From Patiria pectinifera (lineage: Eukaryota; Echinodermata; Asteroidea; Valvatida; Asterinidae): a stretch of DNA of 64,000 bases. The stretch lies in contig CM057129.1 in the NCBI GenBank assembly GCA_029964075.1, forward strand, positions 10,159,430-10,223,429, written 5' to 3'. A model generated the notes under the pieces. That model worked only from the letters and a program-made list of their open reading frames with translations. It made no database searches and was not told where the DNA came from. This document shows, in pieces, positions 33,914 to 45,015 of the stretch (its first letter is position 1; every line of letters begins with the position of its first letter). The position numbers were made by a program, and so were the translations under genes.

Positions 33914-35590
33914 ATGAGTTTGACCACGATGGGAACGAACAACACTAACATTTTAACTGAAATAAATCTGCCATCGGATATTTGAAAATCTTGGGGTGGA
34001 TTGTTGAGACAGCTATAACTAGGGGCAAAGAGGACTGGACGTCCTTACTACGCCTTCTGGCATCAGGAGCTGGCCGCCTGTTTAATGCGCAGACCATTTG
34101 TACTAAATCGGGTACTCAGACCTCACCGCTGCACTTGGCAACGACCCTGCCCCTAACATACCTGCCCGTAAGCTGACGTGGGTTCAACTTTCACCCTATC
34201 CAGCCTCTCTCACCAAGGCTTTGCCACCCGCACCCCCCCCCCCCATCTCACCCATCTCCTATCAATCTGCGAGACGCAACCACCTAAATAATGTCTTACA
34301 ACCTTCAGACCCAACCCAACCTGAACACCCTGCCCCTCAACGGCGGATACAGAACCAAATTGTCGATGTCCTTCCGGTTATGTTAGGCTGTGAGTGGAGG
34401 GGAAGGGGGGGGGGCAGGTGAAAGTGCCTGATACCCGGCAAGCTGGCCGTTACATAATCAAAAGGCGTGGGGTGCGTTTCATTTTTCCTTCATTATTTTT
34501 CTTGACTGCAGTATACTAGCCTTTTGGGTGGCGTGGGTGGCTTGTGCATAAAGCGCTCGCCTCTCACCAAGGTGACCACGGTTCGAATCCTGGCCGTGGA
34601 TCACATGTGAGTAGAGTTGTGCGTTGGTTCTCTCCTGTGCCAAGAGGTTTTTTTCCGGGACCTCCGGTTTTCCTCCCTCCCCTCCTGTTTTCCTCCCTCC
34701 GGCAAAATCAAGCACTTTCGATCTCAGACTGTGCCCCGTGGTCATATATGAGTCGATGTGGTCGGCAGCCATAGGCGTCTTTACGTGTCAGCGGCCCGAC
34801 CACGTTGTGGCCGCGTTCTTCGCAATTCAGCATCCCAGGTGCGAGTAAGGATGATTAGCCTCCCAAATTATTAATTATTATATTTCAAGAATCCGTGGGG
34901 GAAATGAAACGAGTGGACTACACCATCGTCTTAGTAATATTTACTGCTCTTGTTCAATTATTGAAAGATAAATAACTATTGGTATCAGTTTTGTTGCCCC
35001 CTCCCATTTTCAACCCCTAACCCCCTCGACACACATCTGTATCAGGCCTTGAACACGAACCCCCAATTCAAGACGACAAAAGAGCAACATAACTATTCAG
35101 AAATACAAAGTAATTCACTGAATTAGTGCAAATATTTTTAATATCAAATTGACTAGAAATGTTAATAATAATCACTGATTCACTTAATAAGACATTTTCC
35201 CCCCTTTTTTATAGTAAATATTCAAAATGTCCTTGCAATTCTACTTTCCAGAGAATTCGATTTCATTCTTCCAGTGTGTATTGCAAGAGGCATGTATGTC
35301 CCAAATTATCAAAAACTACAGTTTTCAAAACATTGTTTTTTTAGAATTTAGATTATATATCTTATCACATGATATTACTGAATTAGTTAAGCAGTTAAAC
35401 AAAGAGATATTATGAAATGTAAATGCACTTGCAAATTAACTACACCTTTTGTACAATAAAATAATCATTTGCAATATAATTATAACTGCGTTTGAACAAT
35501 GCTCTGATAGTGTCACATTAACTAAAATTGCATTAAATCGTGAACAATCATTTTCATCAGAATTAAACTCTAAGATCAATCTTTCAACAC
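33914..35590. repeat. Diverged duplicate of block 650-2040
   Basis: Begins with the ATGAG duplication of the BEL element, then TTTGACCACGATGGGAACG as at 670. It follows the first block to about 35590, where the DIRS-like remnant starts. It contains the SINE at 34521-34881. No gene is supported. Confidence 0.65.
34521..34881 (+). mobile_element. tRNA-derived SINE
   Basis: A tRNA-like head with box A-like GGTGGCTTGTGCATAAAGCG and box B GGTTCGAATCC (34572-34582), then an unrelated body of about 270 bases and an AT-rich TTATTAATTATTATA tail. The matching position of block 650-2040 (near 1235) lacks it. Source family unnamed. Confidence 0.7.
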
Positions 35591-36507
35591 GTTAAAAATC
35601 CAATGAAAATAATTTGGCACACAAGAAAAACAAAAACAAGAATGGCATTTAAATCAAACAAGCGACGCAAAAATGCGCGGCCTGGGCGAACAGCCTTACA
35701 TATAAAACTCAAACTCCCCAACAATAATTGAAGCTCCCGCAGGGTAAGTTTTTGCATACTCAATGCAATGTCTAATTTGTCCATAATCGCAGCGACTTTG
35801 CCTGATGGAACTCGTATCTCCTGAGCAGTAGTGTCGATCGCTAAGCCTAGGAAAGCAATTCGAGTGGTTGGCCCCTCGGTTTTGTCCAAAGCCAAGGGAA
35901 CCCCAAACTCCTTACAGACAACTGTAAAGGACCTAAGGGCGCGTGCGCAGTCACTGGAATCTGCACTCCCAACGAAAAAGAAATCATCAAGATAGTGAAG
36001 AATATTGACAGATCCTGCTATCTTGCGGGCACAGTACTCAAGAAAAGTACTAAACCTTTCGAATGTGACACAAGAAATTGAACAGCCCATGGGCATACAT
36101 TTATCATAGTAGAATGACCCATTAAAGCAGAACCCTAACAAATTGAAGTCATCTGGGTGAACTGGTATTAAGCGGAAAGCCGACTTTATATCCGACTTAG
36201 CCATAAGGGCACCGGGACCTAAACTAGAAACCAAAGTTACTGCATCATCAAAGCTTGAGTAACTAACAGCCGTGATGGAGGGGTCAATGTGATCGTTAAC
36301 TGAGTCACCTATAGGAGAGGAAAGATTGTGGATCAAACAAAATTGGCCTGGTGTTTGTTTTGGCACAAGGCCGATTGGGGAGCAGCGTAAATTAGGCAAA
36401 GGCGGGCTTGAAAATGGACCGGCACTTCGGCCCAACTGTACCTCGCGGTAAATGTATGAATGTATGTTTTGCCTGCAGTAATGTATGATTTTCACGAACG
36501 GATACAA
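35584..36507 (-). pseudogene. DIRS-like reverse transcriptase remnant
   Basis: The reading frame contains REVQLGRSAGPFSSPP, CSPIGLVPKQTPGQFCLIHN, KSDIKSAFRLIPVHP, KCMPMGCSISC and HYLDDFFFVG (catalytic LDD), then IAFLGLAIDT. These are the ordered reverse transcriptase blocks of DIRS/Ngaro elements. The segment before the first motif is in another frame (36392-36826: HVDGFTSDFHFGSSGP), which points to a frame change near 36430-36460. It ends in a poorly matching tail at 35584, about where RNase H should begin. Confidence 0.75.
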
Positions 36508-36719
36508 AATTTCGTGCAGAGGAACTCACACGCGGCCCGGACGACCCAAAATGAAAATCAGAAGTAAAGCCATCTACATGCGGTGCGAGAACTGCCTCGG
36601 CAATTGCTGGCTGAGTCACCGAGGGACATACATGCGGAGCACTTGTGTGCAAATCGACATGCAAGTCGGAAACACTGACCGCGGTTGAAGTCGAAACAAA
36701 TACCGAGGGATGGGGCTCG

Positions 36720-37730
36720 CTAATTAAGCTGGGAGGAGCGACCGGCTCCGGCGCTGGAAAATCCAAAGCCGCGCTGTTGCATAGGCTTTTTGGGGAAGGG
36801 ACGAAAATTAGCCTGGGTCGGGGCACCCCCTAGTGTAAGCCACAATTCAGCATCAATGCTGGCCCAAGAACGGGCTGGCATGCGGGCTCTCCGCAATCGG
36901 AATTGGATGTCATAATCGCGCCAGCCAAAACCCACGGAAAGAAAAGCGGCCGAGCGGATCGTATCGGCGTACTTTAGTAACTGACGAGCACGATCAGCAT
37001 GACGAATCAAAAAAATGGACGCAAAAACCAGGAATGCAGAGGTCCACTGCTCGATGGACGTTATTTGAACTGGAATATTTTGAGCCGCGTGAGGGCGAAT
37101 TTGCCAAGCGGGTGACTCGTGCGTACCGACCATGAACACGCAGTCATTTTGAGGACTAATACTGCTACGGGCTGGCCGTAAGATAGAGGGAGCCGAAGTC
37201 GACGAACTCCCCGTTCCAAATCTTATCCTGGATTGTTTAGGAACCCCCATCCCCAGCTCATCACAAACGCTAGTAAGCGCCGTGCAGTCAAGCGCAGCCG
37301 CGGCACTAACACTAGCAGTAGTAGTAGTAACTGTCATAGGACATGTAGGAAGGGAAGTGAGAGCCATTGAAGAAGTGGGACAACTGACGGAAATAACCTG
37401 AGGATTGGGGGCCGGGGAAATTGTTACAGGCAACTGAACACTATTACTATTTTGAACTCCGGACTCACCAAACCCCGGAGCTACAGGCGGTGCAGCTGGA
37501 CTTGGCAGGCCTCCCTGGACCGGTGGCGGTCCATCCAACGGTGCGGCAGGAACTCCCCGTTCCAAATCTTATACGGTAGGAGCCGGCATCGGCGGAGTCT
37601 CAGAGACCGCAGCCCCCGATCGGCGTCGGCTGGGCCTTGAAGCAGAAGAAGAACGAGGTCTTCCCGGTGGCCTCCTCGCTCCGGAAGCCTGCCCTGATGT
37701 AGCAGCAGCGTTCTTCTTGGATTTCGGCAT
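36720..37730 (-). pseudogene. DIRS-like gag remnant
   Basis: An ATG at 37730 opens a Lys/Arg/Ser/Pro-rich N-terminus (MPKSKKNAAATSGQASG). An in-frame stop interrupts it near 37571, after which the same frame continues to 36720 with a Pro/Ser/Thr-rich stretch and a conserved-looking end (GWRDYDIQFRLRRARMPAR, SIDAELWLTLGG) typical of DIRS gag. A 23-bp stretch, GAACTCCCCGTTCCAAATC and four more bases, occurs at both about 37204 and 37551, so a local duplication may explain the break. Confidence 0.6.
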
Positions 37731-38149
37731 ACTCCGGCCCACACAAATATACAGACGAAATTAAAAGGACTAATCCGGCCCACACAAAAGGCGCAGAACG
37801 AAACTAAAATACTATTGAACTCGAAGAGAAAAGGCAACAAAAATGAAATGAGCTGAGAACTAAAAAAAACAAAAAACTGCAAAAGTAAATCTTTGAAAAT
37901 TAATTGATAAGATTCGAGAACGAAATACGCAGCTATCCAGCAAAAACTGCTCTGACGAAATGTGACAAGCACTAAGGATGTTCTGTTTATAACGATCCCC
38001 GCGAAACACGTTAACGAAACAATCACATTAACTGTACAAGTACAAGTGTATTTCCGGTCATTGCAATCCCCGCGAAATAACAAAATATATCGTCACTATT
38101 CCAATTGGTTTCCGGTCGTAGCGATCCCCGCGAAACCCAATAGCCGCCT

Positions 38150-38462
38150 TACGGTTAATTGCGTGCCAAGCAAAACATTCCATCATAATTCTCCGTCCCC
38201 GCTAATTTGCCAGACAACTGGCATGTTTTCCGAACGCCACTAATTTACACGGATTTACAATACATGAAAAACAAGGTCTGTTGTACAAAAATGTACATTG
38301 AGGTTCAACACGAGCCCGTGATAAATCGGTGTAGTGATTGACATTAAAAACGTTGCCCGACATGACTTTTATCAAATTCAATAATTTCAATGGTGACTAC
38401 AAAATTCGGGGATGTCTACCTTGAGTAAATTGCTAAGCCTTAGGCTTATGCAGGCGTTCTGA
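38150..38462. other. Stretch before first satellite array, no gene
   Basis: AT-rich single-copy sequence with no supported feature. Confidence 0.4.
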
Positions 38463-40660
38463 ATGAAATTCTATTTTTATCGTTGGCCTTTTTTTCATGA
38501 TATTCAATGCACCTCTGTTGCACATCCTGGAAATTAATTGCAAGAAATTTTAGTTTAATACATCTTGTATTTCTTAAGTTATTGATCGGAAACTGAGTTG
38601 TTACTCTTGTTCAATAGTGCAGCATCCGCGCTAATATTCTTTCAATTGAGGGCTCGTCACATAAATGGTGGTCTCGATAATTATCCACCACCAAACTCGT
38701 TTGGGGAGCAACAACTCCAGAAATACAATATGTTTTAAATTGAATTTTGGTAGAGTGATTTGTCATTATGTTTAACATTACGAGATTTAATTTCATAAGA
38801 AACCGTCAAAAAATGAAGCAATATCGACCGTAACAATACAGTGTTTTAAGCGCGACGAATGCAATCCGAATGAAAATCAATGTGTATTTTTCGCGTGCAA
38901 AACACTACATTGTTACGATCATACTATTTTTATCGTTGGACTGTTTTTCATGATATTCAACACACCTCTGTTACACATCCTGGAAATTAAGTGCACGAAA
39001 TTTAAGTTTAATACACCTTTTATCTCTTAAGTTATGGATCGGAAACTGAGTTGTTACTTTTGTTCAATAGTGCAGCATCCGCGCTAATATTCTTTCAATA
39101 GAGGGCGCGTCACATAAATAAAGGTGTCGATACTTATCCACCACCAAACTCGTTTGGGGAGCAACGACTCCAGAAATACAAAATATTTTGAATTGAATTT
39201 GGTCTAGTGATTTGTCATTACGTTTAACATTACGAGATTTAATTTTAAAAGAAACCGTCAAAAAGATGAAGCAATATCGACCGTAACAATGCAGTGTTTT
39301 AAGCGCGACAAATGCAATTCGAATGAAAATCAATGTGTATTTTTCGCGTGTAAAACACTACATTGTTACGATCATATCATTTCTATCGTTGGACTGTTTT
39401 TCATGATATTCGATACACCTCTGTAACACATCCTGGAAATTAATTGCACAAAATTGTAATTTAATACATCTTGTAATTCTTGAGTTATTTATCGGAAACT
39501 GAGTTGTTACTTTTTCTCATTAGTGCAGCATCCGCGCTAATATTCTTTCAATAGAGGGCGCGTCACATAAATAGAGGTCTCGATAATTATCCACCACCAA
39601 ACTCGTTTGGGGAGCAACAACTCCAGAAACACAATATGTTTTAAATTAAATTTTCTTGTGCTGATTTTTCATTACGTTTAACATTACGAGATTTAATTTT
39701 ATAAGAAACCTTCAAAAAATTAAGCAATTTCGACCGTAACAATACAGTGTTTTAAGCGCGACAAATGCAATCCGAATGAAAATCAATTGTGTATTTGTGT
39801 ATTTTTTGCGTGTAAAACACTACATTGTTACGATCATATTATTTGTATCGTTGGACTTTTTTACATGATATTCAATACACTTCTGTTACACATCCTGGAA
39901 ATTAATTGCACAAAATTTTAATTTAATACATCTTGTATTTCTTGAGTTATTTCTGGGAAACTAAGTTGTTATTTTTGTTCAATAGTGCAACATCCGCACC
40001 AATAGTCTTGCAATATATAGAGGGCGCGCCACATAGATAGTGGTCTCGATAATTATCCACCACCAAACTCGTTTGGGGAGCAACAACTCCAGAAATACAA
40101 TATGTTTTAAATTGTATTTTGGTCTAGTGATTTTTCATCATGTTTAACATTACGAGATATAATTTCATTAGAAACAGTTAAAAAAAGAATCAATATTGAC
40201 CGGAACAATACAGTGTTTTAAGCGCGACAAATGCAATCCGAATGAAAATCAATGTGTATTTTTCGCGTGTAAAACACTACATTGTTACGATCATATTATT
40301 TTTATCGTTGGACTGTTTTTCATGATATTCAATACACCTCTGTAAAACATCCTGGGAAATTAATTGCACAAAATTTCAGTTTAATACATCTTGTATTTCT
40401 TAAGTTATTGATCGGAAACTGAGTTGTTGTTTTTGTTCAATAGTGCATCATCCGCGCTAATATTCTTTCAATACAGGGCACGCCACATAAATAGTGGTCT
40501 CAATAATTATCCACCACCAAACTCGTTTGGGGAGCAACAACTCCAGGAATACATTATGTTTTAAATTGAAATTTGGTCTAGTGGTTTCTCATTATGTTTA
40601 ACATAACGAGATTTAATTTCATAAGATACAGTCAAACAATGAAGCAATATTGACCGTAAC
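38463..40660. repeat. Satellite array 1, about 454-bp unit, five copies
   Basis: The landmark CCACCACCAAACTCG occurs at 38685, 39138, 39591, 40057 and 40511 (steps 453, 453, 466, 454). Each unit holds an imperfect inverted repeat: GTAACAATACAGTGTTTT and, about 60 bases on, AAAACACTACATTGTTAC. Non-coding. Confidence 0.9.
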
Positions 40661-40661
40661 A

Positions 40662-42365
40662 AATGTTCTGTTCGGACATTAGTCTAGCCCATCGCCAAGT
40701 TTGTTTACGTGTTGCGACACAGGACACTTTTGACGGAGAGAAAAAACAACATTTTGTCTCAACCTTCTGTTTTTATGTCTACTTTTCATGACCAATCAGC
40801 TGGACACAATTCAATTCAATGCATCACTTAACTTTTGAGATAGTTTGTCCAGCTGGACTGTGGTTTCTGTGCAAAAGTGAGCCAAATGTTCTGTTTGGAC
40901 TGGGACTGTAGCCCATCGCCACGTTTTTCTCCGTGTTGCGATACAAGACACTGTTGAGGGAGAGAAAAACAACATTTTGTCTTAATATTCTGTATTTTTT
41001 GTCTACTTTTCATGACAAATTAGCTGGCCAAAATTCAATTCAATGCATTAAAATAATTGTGGAGATAGTTTGTCGACCTGGCCTATCATTTTTGTGCAAA
41101 AGTGAGGCAAATGTTCTATTTGGACTGCCACTTCAGCCCATCGCCAACTTATTCTGGGTGTTGCGACACAATACACTGTTGAGGGAGAGAAAAACAGCAT
41201 TTTGTCTTAATCTTCTGTCTATTTTGTATACTTTTCATGACCATTCAGCTGGCTACAATTCAATTCAATGCATCAAATAATTTTTGAGATAGTTTGTCGA
41301 CCTGGACTTCAGTTTCTGTGCAAAAGTGAGGCAAATGTTCTCTTTGGACTGCGACTGTAGCCCATCGCAGCCCCGGGGCTGCATACCCGCGGGTAATAGT
41401 TCATTTTACTTTTGCGGTCCCTGACCCACATAACTGTCATTGTCTTGTCATGTATTCGGATTTTCGTCCCAGGTCCCCGCTACCGTCTTACTGTACTTGT
41501 TGTTCGTTGTTTTATGCTCGCTTTACTCAATTTTGTTTTGTTTTGTTTTTGTGATGGTCGAATAAATAATTATAATAATAATAATAATAATCGCCACGTT
41601 GTTCTCCGTGTTTCGATACAAGATACTGTTGAGAGAGAAAAAAACAACATTTTGTCTCAATCTCCTGTCTTTTTTGTCTACTTTTCATGACCAATCAGCT
41701 GGCCAAAATTCAATTCAATGCATCAAACAATTTTGGAGATAGTTTGTCGTCGTGGCATATCGTTTCTGTGTAAAAGTGAGGCAAATATTCTGTTTGGACT
41801 GCCACTTCAGCCAATCGCCAACTTATTCTCCGTGTTGCGACACAATACACTGTTGAGGGAGAGAAAAACAGCATTTTGTCTTAATCTTCTGTCTATTTTG
41901 TATACTTTTCATGACCATTCAGCTGGCTACAATTCAATTCAATGCATCAAATAATTTTTGAGATAGTTTGTCGACCTGGACTTCAGTTTCTGTGCAAAAG
42001 TGAGGCAAATGTTCTCTTTGGACTGCGACTGTAGCCCATCGCCACGTTTTTCTCCGTGTTTCGATACAAGATACTGTTGAGAGAGAAAAAAACAACATTT
42101 TGTCTCAATCTCCTGTCTTTTTTGTCTACTTTTCATGACCAATTAGCTGGCCAAACTTCAATTCAATGCATCAAATACTTTTTGAGATAGATTGTCGACC
42201 TGCACTTTAGTTTCTGTGCAAAAGTGAGGCAAATGTTCAGTTTGGACTGCCACTTCAGCCCATCGCCAACGTATTCTCCGTGTTGCGATACAAGACACTG
42301 TTGAGGGAGAAAAAAACAACATTTTGTCTCAATCTTCTGTCTTTTTGTCTACTTTTCATGACCAA
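40662..42365. repeat. Satellite array 2, about 224-bp unit, seven copies
   Basis: TGTTCTGTTTGGACT-like landmarks occur near 40664, 40887, 41112, 41336, 41786, 42009 and 42235. The steps are 223-226 except one of 450, which equals one unit plus the insert at 41369-41589 and its 5-bp duplication. Long open frames on the plus strand repeat with the unit and are not genes. Confidence 0.9.
41369..41589 (+). mobile_element. Short retro-insert with (AAT)n tail inside array 2
   Basis: 221 bases flanked by ATCGC (41364-41368 and 41590-41594). The 3' end has AATAAATAATTATAATAATAAT, the mark of target-primed insertion with a microsatellite tail as in CR1/L2/SINE 3' ends. The 5' edge carries two perfect palindromes, GCAGCCCCGGGGCTGC (41367-41382, two bases in the flank) and TACCCGCGGGTA (41384-41395). 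Confidence 0.7.
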
Positions 42366-43190
42366 TCATTACAGAAAAATTCATTGCAATACAATGTGTT
42401 TATCTTGAGTTCCCAATTTCATAATAACTGTGTTGACATGACAAGAAAATACGGATTCTCCTTTATACTGCAATTTCCTTAAATTATATTACATTCATTC
42501 TTCGGCAGATCCTGTCAAGTTTTCTAGAATTTCGTGTCAAATGCCATGACAAAATATTACAGAAAAATTTCATTTCAACGCAATGTGTTTAGGCCAAAAA
42601 AAAAAGTCTCCGGTTTCTGGTAGGCGCGCGCGTCGCCGTAGCCATGCGCGTCGGCAAAATGAAAAAGGTTTTTTTTTTCAATACAAGATGATGTTTCAAA
42701 ACCGCCAAACTCACTGGTTTGACTGGAATTCTGCTGCTGCACAATTTTGACGTGTTTTTAGAAGGGGTTATGATCGAGAATAAGATTAATGTGGCCTCTC
42801 TGGACTCCCATATATTTGCACTAAGTTTAGTCGGGCACCATTTGCAGTCATCAGCCGACATTTGAAGCCAAAAAAAAAAAAACAGGTAAAAAAAAAAAAA
42901 AAGCCGCGTCGCCGCACCACTTTTGGAGCAAGCTCCATACCAGAAACCAGAGACTTTTTTTTTGGCCTTACCTTGAGTTCCCAATTTCACAATAACGGTG
43001 TTGACATGACGAGAAAATACGGAGTGTCCTTCATACTGCAATTTCCTTAAGTTATATTACATTCATTCTTTGGCGGTTCCTGTCAAGTTTCTAGAATTTC
43101 GTGTCAAATGCCATGACAAAATATAACAGAAAATTCCATTGCAATGTAATGTGTTTATCTTGAGTTGCCAATTTCACAATAACTGTTTTT
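42366..43190. repeat. Satellite array 3, about 188-bp unit
   Basis: Two complete units and a part unit starting at ACAGAAAAATTTCATT-like landmarks near 42370, 42558 and 43127. The second is split by the MITE at 42592-42967; removing it restores the unit length. Confidence 0.8.
42592..42967. mobile_element. PIF/Harbinger-like MITE, copy 2
   Basis: 376 bases, same family as 6434-6795. GGCC termini with long A/T-run inverted repeats, flanked by TTA (42589-42591, 42968-42970). Neighbouring satellite units give the empty site TGTGTTTATCTTGAG, confirming a 3-bp TTA duplication. Confidence 0.85.
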
Positions 43191-43194
43191 TTTA

Positions 43195-43790
43195 TCTCCA
43201 ACGGCCAGGCGTCGGCCTCTATGGCGTGTCAAACGTTGCAATATTCAATATTTTGCATTATTATATATTTCAATATTATGTTTGATTTTTTGCATTAAAT
43301 GGGCGATGTTTTTCGATACAATAATTTGTGTGTTGTATTACAATATATTTGCGATATTCTCAAATATGTGAGCAATGTTTTACACATATGTTTGACATTT
43401 CGAGCTATTTGTATCCGATGTTTCATCGGTATGTTTGCATTCGATCTTTTGCAATATGCATTTGATATTTCCCTTTTCATTCGATGTTTCGTTAAGAGTC
43501 AAAGTCTGGTTACTAGACCGCAAAAGTATGACTATTTTGCCTAAAGTCAGTGTATGAGACGTCAGGGGATCGCGTAAAGTGATTAGAGCCAGACCTTAAC
43601 GGTAAAAACCGGACTTATGGGTAATTCTTTAAGCATACGCAATGCGTTCATCATTGTTTGGGCAGTACCCCCAGCTGTGCCTGTACTACCCATAGTGTTA
43701 GGTGCATCATCTATGCATTGAGGAGTGCATGACACATGGTCTGAGCTCCAAGGCCGATGTGCACCTGTCCCGTTTAATGATCTAGTTACC
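43195..43790. other. AT-rich spacer, no gene
   Basis: The first half repeats loose TTTGATATTTCGA-like phrases of about 20-25 bases. The second half (43560-43790) is single copy. Nothing coding is supported. Confidence 0.4.
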
Positions 43791-44471
43791 TGATAATTTG
43801 TTTGAAAAAAATCCAGATGTAAAATTGGGCAAAATTAGATGTTTATGAAAAAATCAAATTGTAAGGGGCTAACCTTGCATATTTTTTTTAGCAAAATCGG
43901 GAAAAAAATCAGATGTTTCTGGAAAATTGCAGCTTGTAATGGGGTTAGATATTTATGAAACATTTCAACTTGTAAGGGGTGAACACTGCATATTTTAGCG
44001 AAATTGGGCAAAATCAGATGTTTCCGAAAAATTTCAGATGCAAGGGGTTATCCTTGCATTTTTTAGCGAAATTTGGGAAAAAATCTGATGTTTCTGGAAA
44101 ATTGCATTTTGTATGGGGTTAACCTTGCTTTTTAAATACGATTGGGAAAATTAGATGTTCATGAAAAAAATTCAAATTGTAAGGGGTTAACCTTGCATTT
44201 TTTTTAAGCAAAGTAGAACACAATCAGATGATTCTGGAAAATTGCAGATTGTTAGGGCTTAACCTTGTATTTTTAGCAAAATTGGGCAAAAAGAAATTTT
44301 TATGAAAAATTTGAAATTGTAAGAGGTGTACCTTGTATATTTAGTATTCAGTATGAAAAATCTAAAATGGTAAGGGGTTAACCTTGCTTTTTTAGCAAAA
44401 TTTGGAGCATATTTTACTAAAATTGGGCAAAATCGGATGCTTCTAAAAAAAAATCCAGATGTAAAGTTTCC
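43790..44471 (+). repeat. Outer array of 60-70-bp AT-rich units, forward orientation
   Basis: Repeats of AAGGGGTTAACCTTGCATTT, an AGCAAAATTGGGCAAAATC phrase and an AGATGTTTCTGGAAAATTG phrase. Its last part (about 44190-44471) is the inverse of 48171-48485. Confidence 0.85.
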
Positions 44472-44907
44472 ACAAAAACAGCTGTTGAACAAGAGCCCAA
44501 TGTTGAACTTTACTGAGTCTGAGGTCTATCGAGGGGACGATCCTTATTTCAACTCCCGGAGATTCGCTGACAGTCTCTATTTTTCTTTTTTTCTTTTTAA
44601 GAAAGTCGAAATAGCTGAAGAGGGAGGTGAGAATCTATATGTGCCCAGATACAAAGAGTAGAAATCTACGCGTCTGCTTTTTGAAAATACACAATTGCGG
44701 TGTTCATTGTTGCGTAATGATCCGCCTAGCACACGACTGTTTTGCACATTAGGCTGTGTTATGCAGCTTCCTAACAAACCAAACACACTGGGCTCATTAT
44801 ATCGACTTGTTTTTACCCATTACGGTAAAGCAAATGGACCCAGTTATCTTCCTGGCGCGTTTGTTCACCTATAAAGACAACTTTTCTCAGTTTAAGGAAA
44901 ATTCTAA
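44472..44907. other. Single-copy stretch inside repeat region
   Basis: No recognised gene. It carries a run of polypyrimidine near 44580-44600. It is bounded by the outer array and the tRNA-like sequence. Confidence 0.4.
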
Positions 44908-44985
44908 GATAACGAAATGGCCGAGTGGTTACGATTCGTCGTCCACGGTTAGCGGGGTCCCGGGTTCGAATCCCGCTGGTGTCTT
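44908..44985 (+). mobile_element. tRNA-like sequence at left end of inverted repeat
   Basis: Box A-like TGGCCGAGTGG (44918-44928) and box B GGTTCGAATCC (44963-44973). D-stem and acceptor pairing are poor, so it is tRNA-derived and not a working tRNA gene. A counterpart in the opposite direction lies at 55525-55600. Confidence 0.6.
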
Positions 44986-45015
44986 TTTGGTTTTTAACGT
45001 TTGAGTTCAATTATT

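Larger units (their letters stand above)
35584..38150 (-). mobile_element. DIRS-like (tyrosine-recombinase) retrotransposon, 3'-truncated
   Basis: A gag-like region followed by a reverse transcriptase of DIRS/Ngaro type. RNase H and tyrosine recombinase regions expected downstream are absent; the sequence passes into the 33.9-35.6 kb block. The 5' flank (37975-38145) has three copies of a GATCCCCGCGAAA motif that may belong to its terminal repeat. Classification rests on protein motifs. Confidence 0.7.

Noticed and set aside
40933..41954. Repeated open frames of 78-115 codons in satellite 2
   Set aside because: They recur with the 224-bp period and carry no protein signature.
44908..44985. 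Working tRNA gene
   Set aside because: Box A and box B are good, but D-stem and acceptor stem do not pair; the same holds for 455-555 and 55525-55600.
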